Source of the DNA: Aphelidium insulamus
Lineage: Eukaryota > Aphelidiomycota > Aphelidea > Aphelidiaceae
NCBI GenBank assembly: GCA_036784855.1
Contig: JAZDSV010000015.1
Span: 124,001-188,000 of the forward strand
DNA length: 64,000 nucleotides
Direction of reading: 5' to 3'
The translations under genes were made by a program, and so were the position numbers. The notes beneath the pieces are model-generated. The model was given only the letters and a program-made list of their open reading frames with translations, had not been told where the DNA came from and did not search any database. Shown in pieces: positions 26,016 through 37,442 of the stretch; within the stretch, counting starts at the first letter, position 1; every line of letters begins with the position of its first letter.

Positions 26016-29000
26016 ATCGTTGTGTGTATGTATTTATGTGTGTATGTATGTATGTATGTGTGTGTATGCATGTCTATAGTTGGATGTATGTATGTATGTA
26101 TGTCTATAGTTGGATGGATGTATGTATGTGTGTATGTATATGTCTATAGTTGGATGTATGCATGTATGTGTGCATGTATGTATGTATGTATATATGTATG
26201 TATGTGTGTGTATGTATTTATGTATGTATGTATGTATGTATGTGTATGTGTGTATGTGTGTATGTCTACAGTTGGATGTAGTGTATATGTATGTATGTAT
26301 ATATGTTTATGTGTGTGTGTCTATAGTTGGATGTATGTATGTATGTATGTTTGTATGTGTGTATGTATATGTCTATAGTTGGATGTATGTATGCATGCAT
26401 GTCTATAGTTGGATGTAGCATGTATGTGTGCATGTGTGGATGTATGGATGTATGCATGTATGTATGTATGTATGTGTGTATGTATGTGTGTGTATGTATG
26501 TTTGTATGTATGTATGTGTGTGTATGTATGTGTATGTGGGCATTAATTACGACTGTTCAAACCAATTGCATAGCGGCCAGAAAGGAATTCGTGGCAGCAC
26601 GGTGTAAAGAGATGCACCAGTGGTCGATGGCGGGGGATTTGGCGCGGCTGCAGCAGCTATTTGCCGGACATCGCGTGGCACGCCTAATTGATATCAACAA
26701 CGCCGATCCCGTCAGCGGCGACACGATACTGCACCGCGCCGCCGAGCAAAATAGCCTTGAGGCGGTCACGTGGTGCTTAAAGATGAACTGCGATCCGGTG
26801 GCGCGTGACCGCCGCGGCAAGCTTCCTTACGAGCGCACAAAGCACGACAGAATCAAACAGGTGCTCAAGGCAGTTCTCTCCGAAACGACGCTGCCGCACC
26901 ATGCCAATGGCGCTGGAAGTGCTGGTCTGGCCACTGCGCCCGCCATCAAAATGCAGGGAACATTGTACAAGTGGACCAACTATGCAACCGGCTACAAAAA
27001 GCGCTGGTTTGTCCTGGAAGACGGTTGGTAGTCCAAGCATTGGAGAAGTTATTCTTGGTTAACTATTTTTTTAGGCGTACTATCGTACTACAAGAGCCAG
27101 GCGGAGGCGCCCGTTAGCTGCCGCGGGTCCATTTCGCTAAAGGTTGCGCAGATCCGCGTGGACTCGTCCGACAAGAACCGGTTCGAGGTGACTGGGCGGG
27201 GCAATGTGCGGTACCATCTGCGCGCCGAACACACTGTCGAGGCAAAACGTTGGATGGTCGTGCTGACCGAGGCAAAACAGCAACTGCAATCCACGGGCAA
27301 GGACGCGCTGCCGGGCGACGCCAGCGCCAAGCGCCGCACCAACAGCAAGATGACCAGTGACAGTTCGGACTACGAGGACGAGAACGATGAGGAAGACGAC
27401 GAAGACGATTTAAGCGACCGCTCCCTCAAGTTGAGCAAGATTGGCATATCGGTGACTAGTTTGGACGACCTGGCTGACGACGGACAGGGTGGTGGTAGCG
27501 CCGATGCGCCCGCCGACTTTGACGACGTGATACCGGCACTATTCAGCTCGGCGCAAGCCAGCGCGCAATACCAGACTGAACTCATGAACACGGTGTTTCA
27601 GCTGGCGGGCAATTATTTGGGCGAGCGCAAAGCCCACCTTCTTGACACATTCAACCGGTCCAGCGTGAATGTAGCAGACAGTATCCGCCGTTTGCTGCAC
27701 GTGGTGGAGGAGCGAGAGCAGCAGTGGAAGCGCATTCTGGCCAAGGAGCGCCAGTTGAAGCGGGTGTGGGAGCAGAACTTGCAAGCGTTGGCCGCCGAGC
27801 ACGACGAGCTGCAGACCACGGCTGCCGCGCAATTGACACTGCTCGAAACGCGTGTCAAGAGCAAGTCTGGCCACACAATCAACCGCGGTCCGCACCATCC
27901 GGCCAGCAGCTCCGCCGGCGCCGGCAGCCAATTGTCGGCCGCGTTTGCCGATGCCACTGCCAGCCTCACGGACGATGACGATGATGATGGCAGCGAGGTG
28001 TTTTATGACGCTGTGCTGGACTTCAAGTCGCTCAACATGGACGGCGCAGACTCGTCGGGCGCATCTGCCAACGACCAGCAATCTCTGATTGCCAAGAGCG
28101 TTCGTGGATATCCACGGGCCGACCAGTTCCGGCGTCTTCTGCCACTGGCAGAGGGTGGCACAATAGTGCGCAATGAGATCTCGTTGTGGTCCCTGCTCAA
28201 GAACAACATTGGGAAGGACTTGTCCAAAATCCCCCTGCCCGTCTACTTCAACGAGCCGTTGTCCATGCTGCAACGCCTGTGTGAGGATATGGAGTACAGC
28301 ACGCTGCTGGATGTGGCCAGCACCCGAACGGACCCGCTGGAACGCATCCAATTCGTGGCTGCATTCGCCATGTCCAACTATGCCAGCACCATTGGACGCA
28401 CTGGAAAACCTTTCAACCCGCTCCTCGGCGAGACTTTTGAGTATGTGCGCGAAGACCGCGGCTATCGCTACCTCTCTGAGCAAGTTAGCCACCATCCGGT
28501 ACGTTGATATGTTAATGTGCCACTGTATACCTGTCTTAATATTCGTAGCCGATCAGCGCATGTTACTGTGAGTCGGATGCGTACTCTTTCTGGGCGCAGG
28601 CAAATGTAAAGACTCGCAACTGGGGAAAGTCGCTAGAAGTGTTTCCATTGGGAGCGTGCCACGTTATGTTGAAGAAGACGGGCGAACACTATAGCTGGCG
28701 CAAAGTGACCACCTGTGTGAACAACTTGATTGTGGGCAAACTCTGGCTAGACCACTATGGCGACATGGTAGTCACTAATCACAACACGGGCGACGTGTGC
28801 ACCATCACATTCAAGCCGGCTGGTTGGCGCGGCAAGGGCCAGTACGAGATTGTGGGCACGGTTAAGAAGGGCGGCGCCGGCGAATCGATGTACGATATAT
28901 CGGGCGGGTGGAATGACCGGTTGGTCAGCCGCATGAAGACGGATGGCTCGGCCCCAGCTAAAAGTGGTGCCGACTCCACCGCCATGGTGTTGTGGAAGCG

Positions 29001-29420
29001 AGAGCCGGTGCCCGAGGGCGCAGATAAGATGTTCAATTATACCGGGATGGCGATTACGTTAAACCAGATGACGGATGAACTATCCCAAAATCTGTGCCAC
29101 ACCGATTCCCGATTCCGACCTGACCAGCGTGCAATGGAAGAGTATGGTTTGCTTATGTGCAGACTGTACATTATATACACATGCGTTTTGTAACTTTGAT
29201 TAGGGGCCGGTTCGATATTGCCGACCAGGAAAAGGCGCGACTAGAGGAGAAGCAGCGAGCGGCACGGAATCAGCGCGCAGAAGCCGGAATCGAATGGTCT
29301 CCTCGCTGGTTCTATCTCGACGTGGAAGAGGACACGGGCGAGGAGCACTGGGTTTACAAGGGCGGCTACTGGGAGGCGCGCGAGGCGAAAAAATGGCCCG
29401 CCAAAGAGGATATATTCTAG
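24847..29420 (+). CDS. Osh1/ORP1L-type oxysterol-binding protein (ankyrin-PH-ORD)
   Basis: These proteins move sterols and PI4P at membrane contact sites. Six exons (24847-25093, 25180-25656, 26574-27023, 27075-28498, 28549-29141 and 29204-29420) sum to 3408 nt (1135 residues). After a Gly-rich N-terminus come ankyrin repeats: [33 protein letters not shown] and [19 protein letters not shown] domain follows ([20 protein letters not shown] ... [13 protein letters not shown]). Next are an acidic patch, a coiled coil and the ORD, with the fingerprint EQVSHHP|P split by an intron. The ORD also has [12 protein letters not shown] and GKLWLDHYG. No FFAT motif was clearly seen; the acidic stretch near residue 420 is a candidate region. 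Intron 2 (25657-26573) is swollen to 917 bp by a TATG array. Confidence 0.94.
25690..26540. repeat. (TATG)n array with regularly recurring TATAGTTGGATG inside the Osh1-like intron
   Basis: About 850 bp of TATG/TGTG/TATA units interrupted roughly ten times by the 12-mer TATAGTTGGATG or one-base variants (for example near 25781, 25881, 26075, 26106, 26145, 26267, 26322, 26373 and 26403). The array lies between donor GTAAGT at 25657 and acceptor TAG at 26573. A short (GT)n tract also sits in intron 1 at about 25109-25128. Confidence 0.96.
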
Positions 29421-30683
29421 TATAATGACACAGCAATATATACGTTTCGATAAATGAGGAGATGAGTATATTTAACTGCACTTCGAGGTGTCGCAATGAA
29501 CGGTGGGGAGAAGAATTATTTACGGTGCCACTTTCCGCTGATCGATAAACATCACGTATCCACCGGGACAGGTTTCTTTAATGCAAAAATCATGTCCCCG
29601 TCAGCTTTGTTAATAACAACAGACCACTTTGTAGCCAATTGTGGGGTGTTTGCACGGTTGGAACGTGACTGGTGTTCTGGCGATTTAATCACTTGCATTG
29701 GCCTCAACTCTGGTTAAGTCGCAGTCGGACACACTCCACCTTCACATTGTTATCCATCGGTATGTAGACGAGTCATGACCGGCAAGCATGGGGTAGATGA
29801 TCCTTCCACTGGCGAGGCAATTATTTCGCCAAGAAGTTCAAAAATCGTTGCAGAGGTTAATATCGACAACGGTAGTCGTTCCCCTGAACTTTCGTAAGGA
29901 GTGGTACCTGTCGATGCCCAAGAAAATGTGCAAGTTGTAGACTCATCGACTATGCCTATCGTGACGGCCTTTTCGCGAATCGCTGTCAACGCCATTCGCA
30001 GGGTCAAATCCTTAAAATTGTCCGGCAAGCAGCGGGATAGCCAACCCCGAAGCCACATGCCATTGCCAGCAACAAAACATAAATGGAGAAGCCGCCATGA
30101 AAAAGCTGCTTCAACATTCATCAAATATTCTGCTGGATATGAATCGTTCCAATACGTCACAATTATTCCAAGACGCTGTTTAGGAACATTGGCCAGATCG
30201 AAAATAGGTTTCCGCTCTTCAAGCATTCGTGTTTTGCCAATTCCTCGCTATCCGGAGCAGACCACTACAGCTCGATCAGTTCGCATCGATTCTTCATACA
30301 GTTTGGACAGCCGTTTCATACAGTCGGTAACTTTGAGATGTGTTTAATCGCGGCCGCAAAGTGGAAACTCAATTCTGCATTGCTCAAAATATGATAATTG
30401 CTGTTAAATGTGTCACTATTCTTCATATGGCTTTCGAGATATGCCACCAAACTAGATGCGTGGTCCAGATCAATGCCAATGGCGCGGCGCATGTTGGAAT
30501 CTGCAGGTGAGTATGATGGGCGGAAACACGAACCAAAGTGTGCATGTAGCAGCATCTTTGTTGGCTTCATACTTGTGGAGCGTCAGTTACTATTAGTTAT
30601 CCTTCTTAGAATCTTCGCTGATTAGACTACGTTGTAGCGAAGATTGATAAGCCAAATTGCTAAGTTCCCACAAACGCCCAATA
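29421..30683. other. Intergenic stretch holding a P-loop NTPase relic
   Basis: 1.26 kb between the Osh1-like stop and the acyl-CoA synthetase start. Its middle (29750-30570) is the degenerate minus-strand gene described separately. The flanks, including a 73-codon plus-strand ORF at 29496-29717, show no recognisable protein. Confidence 0.5.
29750..30570 (-). pseudogene. Broken P-loop NTPase gene, Crinkler/RHS-like
   Basis: On the minus strand an ATG at 30570 opens MKPTKMLLHAHFG and runs to a stop near 30316. The following sequence continues in another frame as KRLSKLYEES...RAVVVCSG, meets a TAG, and then reads RGIGKTRMLEE, a Walker A-like P-loop. After that comes YLMNVEAAFSWRLLHLCFV, then TLRMALTAIR and VTIGIVDEST, the last resembling a Walker B strand. 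The order (P-loop, a segment with NVE..ALR.LY..F, an IR/VDE segment) is like Crinkler and RHS-type NTPases of oomycetes, chytrids and trypanosomes. At least one frame change and one in-frame stop break it, so I call it a pseudogene; an undetected intron could explain the frame change but not the stop as easily. Confidence 0.5.
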
Positions 30684-33378
30684 ATGGATCAGACGTGGAC
30701 TCCGTACCTTGGCGGCATCCTAGCCGGTCTGCTGGTCTACCTGTGGAAAACATCTCAACACTGGCGCCCAGACTTGCCTGTCAGCGTTGCCTGCCAGCAA
30801 AGGTGCGTACTGACGCGTGTCTATACAACTAAACAACTCGAACGCCCCGCGTAGCGTTCCAAGTAAAACGCGTCGCCCCGGAGAGTCGGCCATCTACCGC
30901 CACCGAAGTGTGCCGCATGGCGTCCCTCTTGCACGCACTGCCAACGAGTACTCGCACATCCACACAATTTACGGTGGGTACTCTATGTGTCAGCTGTTTT
31001 GGCCGCGTTGCCTTACGCGACGTCCGCAGAGGCCTTTATGAACGGGATGAAAACTGCAGGCCGCGACAAGAACTGTTTCGGCGTGCGCGTGAATAATGGT
31101 CCGTTTGTGTGGGAGCGGTATGGCGAGGTGCACGACCGTGTTGTCAACTTTGGCTCTGGTCTGTTGGAGGTGAGATCTATACATTGCAACATGTGTGTGC
31201 GTCGTACTAATACAAGTATCTGTAGTGCGGCTTGCAGTCCAAGAAGGAAATGGCAGTTGGCATTTATGGAAAGGTACAATACCTTTATTATCGTCGTCTT
31301 TTTGTCGCCACCCTAACTTGCAAGAACTGTCCCGAATGGGCCATGACGGAGCTTGCATGCTCATTCTACAGCTTTGTATTGGGTAGGCGTGCATTGCAGA
31401 CATACTATTTTTATCCAGCTAATCCGTCAGTGCCGCTTTATGACACGCTGGGAGAGTCTGCGATCCAGTACATCATCAACCAGACGGGCCTGTCCACCGT
31501 TGTTGTTGCCGCCGACAAGTTGGAGAGTTTGCTGACAGCGGCGCCAAAATGCCCCACGCTAAAGTATGTGGTCAAAATCGGCAGTCTTAGCAGCGGTATG
31601 TAATTTTGTAGCATTATTATACTTATTAACTGTCGCAGAGGACAAGCAGAAGGCTCGCGAAGCCAATGTCACTCTGCTCTACTTCAAGGGCGTGGAGGCG
31701 CTCGGGAAGGACTCTGTCAAGCCTGTCGTGCCCGCTGCCAAGGACGACGTGCTGACTATCTGCTACACCAGCGGCACGACGGTAACCACCATTTAAATGA
31801 TGTTTGGTACATCGACTTTATGTACACACAGGGCGACCCGAAAGGAGTGGTGCTGACGCATGATAACTTTGTGGCCGAGGGTTCAGCGCTGTTCAGCACC
31901 TTGCCCGGCGCGTACAAGATGACCAGCGACGAAGTTCACTTGTCGTTTCTGCCGCTGGCGCACATTTTCGAGCAGCTGGTCGTGTTTAGCTTGCTGGGAG
32001 TTGGCGCCTCCATTGCATTCTACCGCGGCGACGTGTTGAAGTTGCTGGACGATGTGGCGGAGGCGCGCCCCACGCTCTTCCCCGCAGTACCGCGACTACT
32101 AAACCGCATCCACAGCAAGATTGTGCAGACGGTGGAGGAGTCGGGTGCAGTGCGCAAATTCCTGTTCAATTATGCGCTGGGTAAAAAGTACAAGCTGTTG
32201 GAGGCGGGCGTGTTGCGCAACGACACCATCTGGGACGCGATTGTGTTCAAAAAGATTCGCGCTCGCCTCGGTGGACGGCAAGTGACTAAGTGGATATTGA
32301 TTATCTGACAGGTGTGATCTGTAGAGTGCGCATAATTGTGACTGGTGCGGCGCCAATCGCGGCTGATGTTTTGCACTTTATGCGCGCTGCCTTTGTAAGC
32401 GTTCACAAGTCTTCACTCCAGCTGAAATTCTAATTATTTGCGCAGGGATGTCAAGTGTTGGAAGGCTATGGCCAGGTACTGCTCTTGACATTAATGCCCA
32501 CAGTCTAGTTGCTAACAATTGGGCAGACCGAAACCTGTGCTGCCAGTACCATTACCAGCGTGGGAGACTACTCTCTGACTGCCAACGGCCATGTGGGAGC
32601 GGTAGTGCCGTGCTGTGAGATCAAACTGGTCGATGTGCCCGATATGAACTATTTGGCCACCGACGAGCCAAACCCGCGCGGTGAAGTGTGCGTCCGCGGC
32701 TTGAATGTGTTCAAGTACTACTATAAGCAAAAGGACAAGACTGACGAGTGTCTGGACGAGGACGGCTGGTGCCACACCGGCGACGTGGGGATGTTCTTGC
32801 CAAACGGGACCCTGAAGATCATTGACCGCAAGAAGAACATCTTCAAGCTGAGCCAAGGAGAGTACATTGCCCCTGAGAAGATTGAGAACATTTACGTCAA
32901 AGCCAGGTACTACTCTTGACGACTTTAATGTCACACAAAGTACTTAATACGCGCTATTACAAAATAGCTACGTGGCACAGGTGTTTGTGTGGGGCGAGTC
33001 GATTCACAGCTGTCTGGTGGGCATTGTGGTGCCGGACCATGATGTGTTGATACCGTGGGCGAAATCCCAGGGCAAATCCGGCGACATGAAACAGCTGTGC
33101 GCCGACAAGGAGGTGAAGAAAATGATTCTGCAGCAGATGGTGGGCACCGGCAAAGAGTTCAAGCTGCACAGCTTTGAGCAGGTTAAGGACATTCACTTGG
33201 AAGCGGAGCCGTTCACCCCCGAGAACGGGGCGGTAAGCACATCGTGTTTCATATAAAAGCAGTAGTAATTTAACCATTTGACGCGCAGCTCACGCCATCA
33301 TTCAAGGCAAAGCGCGATGTCCTGCGCAAGAAATACGCCAAGACCATCGAGCAGATGTATCACATACTGAACAAGTAG
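30684..33378 (+). CDS. Long-chain fatty acid-CoA ligase (ACSL/Faa type)
   Basis: The enzyme activates long-chain fatty acids with ATP and CoA at the ER or peroxisome. From ATG 30684 an N-terminal helix ([14 protein letters not shown]) acts as a membrane anchor. About ten exons follow. The conserved text reads in order: [31 protein letters not shown], the AMP-binding motif [16 protein letters not shown] (split by an intron at 31783-31830), [11 protein letters not shown] and [15 protein letters not shown]. It continues with [53 protein letters not shown] and the C-terminal [17 protein letters not shown]. All catalytic motifs are intact. Length is in the usual 660-700 residue range. The exact borders of two small central exons (32280-32530) were inferred from family similarity. 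Confidence 0.95.
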
Positions 33379-33629
33379 TGCCTTGTGTGTGACAGTGCCT
33401 CAGCAGCAATAACCGCTGCCGCGCTGCTCCGATTGGCCAGGAAAAATTAAGAGCGAAAAGATTAAAAAGTGGGAAAAAATGCGGCGTCTTTTCTTCTTTC
33501 GTTCCTTCTTGCTATCTCAACCTTGCCGCCGGCTAAACGCGCGCGCGCCTGCAGACACACAGCTCAGCTCAGCTCACATACACGCACAGCGCACACGCGT
33601 TACCGTTTATTGCACGTTGGAGCGTTGAC

Positions 33630-36600
33630 ATGTCGTCTTCGGAACATATTGAGAAGCCGCCCGCTGCGGAGGGTGTTGAAGCTAGTGGCGCTGCCGCTCA
33701 GCCGTCGCTGACAATGGCCGCCACACACAAGGGTGTCCCAATTGATGAGCACATGCTCACCATGGAGCAGCTGTCGGAGCGCTACGGCGTCAAATTCGAC
33801 ACCAAGCACCCGGGACAGTCGGCTGGATTGACTGCGGCGCTGGCTGCCGAGCGGCTGGAGCAGTACGGACCTAATCTGATGACACCACCAAAGGAGATCT
33901 CGCTTCTGATGCGCTATCTCATTTGTCTCTCCAACCTGTTCAACTTGTTGCTGATTATCTCGGGTGTTCTGTGCTACATTCTGTTCGCCATGGACCCGGT
34001 CAACAATTTCTCTAATGTATGTGCGGTATATATAAGTATAAATTCTTCTAATCTGTGCACGTCAGGTCTACGTGGGTGCCATTCTGTTTGTGGTGGCGGC
34101 GCTTAATGCGTTGATCGAGTTTGTCCAAGAGCTCAAGTCGCAGGCGATCCTCAAATCATTTTTGGATCTGATGCCGCGCAAGTGCATGGTCATTCGCGAC
34201 AGCCAGTTGACCACCCTGGAAGCCAGCGAGCTGATTCCGGGAGACTTGGTGAACATCCGCATGGGCGACAAGCTTCCCGCCGATGTTCGCATCATTTACT
34301 CATCGGAGTTGAAGGTGTGATCACTTGCGTTGCCCACTGTTTTTGCTAAATTGTGCTGTTATTTATACCTGCTTGTAGGTTGACAACTCTTCGCTGACTG
34401 GTGAAGCGGACCCTCAAGAGCGCAAATCGGTTAATACGCACGAGAATCCGCTGGAAGCAACCAATCTGGCATTCAACGGTACTTTGGCCGTGAACGGCGA
34501 AGCTTTCGGCGTGGTGATCCGCACCGGTGACAACACACTTTTGGGACAGATTGCAAACATGGCTGGATCGGAGAAGAAGCGCATGTCGCCGCTGACAAAG
34601 GAAATCGATGATTTCGTGCACAAGATTGCCGTCATTGCGTTCATCTGCGCAATTATCTTCTTCGCCATCAGCTACGCAAATCAAGGTGACTTGGCGTTTA
34701 GCATCAACTTTGCCATCGGCGTTTTCGTATCGTTTGTGCCGGAGGGTCTGCCCGCCACAGTGACCATGCTGCTGTCGATTGCAGCCAAGCGGATGGCACA
34801 GCGCAACGTCCTGGTGAAGGATCTGCGTGGTGTCGAGACGCTCGGTGCCATCACGTGCCTGGCCACCGATAAGACGGGAACACTAACTCGCAATCAGATG
34901 ACCGTCACCAACATTTGGTCGTCGCTGAAATTGTGGGATGGCACTCTATCGCCGCCTTCAGCGGAGAAGAAGGTGGTAGACCCCAAGCCAGCCGCCGCCC
35001 AAGTCGATCACGCCAAGGATGGAACGATGTACGCCGAGATGGGTGCGCTGCCCGTGCAGCAAGCGGTACAGGACAACTTTGACCGCTTTGATTTGGCGGT
35101 GCCGGAATTGAGCGACGTTGCGCACATATGTTACCTGTGCTCCAAGGCCAAGTATGATCGTACCGATGTGCCGATTAAGCAGCGTTCAATTATTGGCGAC
35201 GCCACGGAAACGGGGTTGTTCACCTTTGCCGGCACCGTTCTTGCCGATAGTGACAAGGTAAATGACGCTGGTTGTCTGCGCATATCGCGTTAATGTCTTT
35301 AAGCTTCGAGACAAGTACCCAACGGTGTTTGAAATTCCATTCAACAGCTCAAACAAGTGGGCGCTTACTATTCACCAGAAACCGCACAGTAACGGCACTT
35401 ACACCCTGTACATCAAGGGTGCCCCAGAGCGCGTTGTCCGACTCTGCACCGAACTTGCGAACGGTGGAAAGGTACAATATTAAAAGTATCAAGGTATCTA
35501 TTAATTATACTAACATCACATATCGTAGTCGGAGAAGATGACGGATGCCCATCAGCAAGCGTTTCAAAAGTCGTACGAATTCATGGCCTCCAAGGGCCAC
35601 CGCGTTATTGGCTGTGCCAAGTATGAACTTCCCGGTGACAAGTTCCCCAGTGGCTATACGTTTCTCAAGGATTTGGAGACGAAGGAGGGAGACGCCCCTG
35701 TTGCTCCGACGGCCAATTCCGGCGTCTATCCTTCTGGTGGCTACACTTTTGTCGGTCTGGTGTCTCTGGAGGATCCGCCCAAGCATGGCGTACGTGAAGC
35801 TGTGGGAAAGTGCCGCCAAGCCGGCGTGAAGGTGATGATGGTTACGGGTGACCATCCTCTCACTGCCGAAGCCATTGGCCGTAAGATCAATTTGATGCTG
35901 CAAGAAACGCGTGAAATGGTTGCCAAGCGTACCGGTCGCCCCATCAACACTATTCAGGAGCACGAGTTTAATGCCGTCGTCATTCACGGCGAAGTCATTG
36001 ACAAGCTGACCGAGGACGAGTGGGACAAGATTCTCGACAAGGAGGAGATCATCTTTGCACGCACCAGTCCCAAGCACAAATTACAGATTGTCAAACGTTG
36101 CCAGGCACGTGGACACATTGTCGGTGTCACCGGAGACGGTGTCAACGACAGTCCCGCGCTGAAGAAGGCCGATCTTGGTATTGCCATGAACATCAGCGGT
36201 AGTGATGTCAGCAAGGAAGCCGCATCAATGATTCTGTTGGACGACAACTTTGCCTCAACTGTGTCGGGCATTGCGGAAGGTTTGTGATTCGCTGCTGTTT
36301 TTTAAATCTTTAAAATCTTATCACCTTCCAGGTCGCTTGATCTTTAAGAATTTGAAGAAATCCGTGCGTTACACAATCTCGCACACGATGCCGGAAGTGG
36401 TTGCCAATTTGTTGTTTGTGGTTGTGCCCATCCCGGTTCCGTTGAATCCCATTCAAATTATCCTGATTGATTTGGGATTCGAGTTGTTCATTGCGCTTAC
36501 ATTTGCATGGGAGGTGCCCGAGTCCAAGAAGCATGGTCTGATGACTGAGATGCCACGTAAACCTGTCACTAACCGCAGCATCGATTTGCTTTACCGCGAA

Positions 36601-37371
36601 AAGGCAGCTGAAGAAGTCCGTAAGCGCACCATCAATTCGTGGGTTTATGGAGAGGACCATGTCGAGGAGGCACTTCAAGTCAACGAAGAGTCCGGCGAGG
36701 AGGTGGAATTGCCGTTGACGGTTCGCGCAAAGTTTGCCGTTGCTCGCTTTCGATTCTGGGTGAAGTCCTTCTTTGACAAAGATGCGTGGCGCCTGTACCG
36801 CGAGCCGCGTGAGGAAGAAGTGTTGGTGGACGGCAATGTTCTGTCGTGGGCGTATCTTGAAATCGGAATGCTCGAATCCATCGGATGCTTGTTGGCATAC
36901 TTCCATGTCTGGTGGGTGCTGGGCGGGCGTACACCGGCGATGGTTCGCGATCTGGCAGTGCAGTACTCGACGACTCTCCCCGCCGCCGATAATGACGTCA
37001 GCATGGTCAGCCAGTCGGCTTACTATCTCGCCATTTGCTTCCAGCAGTGCTTCAACTATTACATGTGCAAGGTGACGACACGTCTGCCATTCGGCCGCAT
37101 GCTCTTTGCCAACAAGTACAGCGTCTACGGATTATTGTTTGGCATAGCGTTTGCCTTCTTCATCGTCTATCCGCCATTTATGTCGATCCCTTTCAACACC
37201 AAGGCAGTAAACCCGCTCTACTGGCTGCTTCCGCTCGCCATGGGTTGCGTAATCATTGTGTACACGGCGTGCCGTGTGCTCTATCTGCGCCGCAAGCTGC
37301 CTGTGAACTACAACATGGCTCTGCCACTGGATCTGCACCCAACTCGCTGGTCCACCAAGAGCGCGCACTAG
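33630..37371 (+). CDS. P-type IIC (Na+/K+- or H+/K+-like) ATPase catalytic subunit
   Basis: A cation pump of the animal Na/K-ATPase clade, of which relatives occur in chytrid-type fungi and protists. The exons run from ATG 33630 to TAG 37371, about 1050 residues. Seen in order: N-terminal cation ATPase domain; M1-M2; actuator loop ending SSLTGEADP; M4 VSFVPEGLPATVTM; phosphorylation site DKTGTLTRNQMTV; the nucleotide-binding domain with KGAPERVV; MVTGDHPLTAEAIG; and hinge TGDGVNDSPALKKADLGIAM. M5-M6 follow with YTISHTMPEVVANLLF and IILIDLGFELFIA, then four more helices. The C-terminus is RWSTKSAH, without the YY end of animal alpha subunits. Several cation-site residues differ from animal pumps (see findings), so ion specificity is uncertain. 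No beta subunit is seen in this window. Confidence 0.93.
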
Positions 37372-37442
37372 TTATGATGCGAACAGAACACAGGACAGAA
37401 TACACTCCTTATCAATAAATGCTGCGTTTAATCAACGTGTCA

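Noticed and set aside
25594-26457. Repetitive Met-Tyr-Val-Cys ORFs at 25.6-26.4 kb
   Set aside because: Same cause: the TATG array in the Osh1-like intron. The real protein skips from 25656 to 26574.
27539-28495. 318-codon minus-strand ORF opposite the Osh1-like ORD
   Set aside because: Overlaps a confirmed ORD exon along its whole length and has no recognisable motif.
29496-29717. 73-codon plus-strand ORF after the Osh1-like gene
   Set aside because: Short, without homology or a splice partner, in AT-rich intergenic DNA next to a pseudogene.
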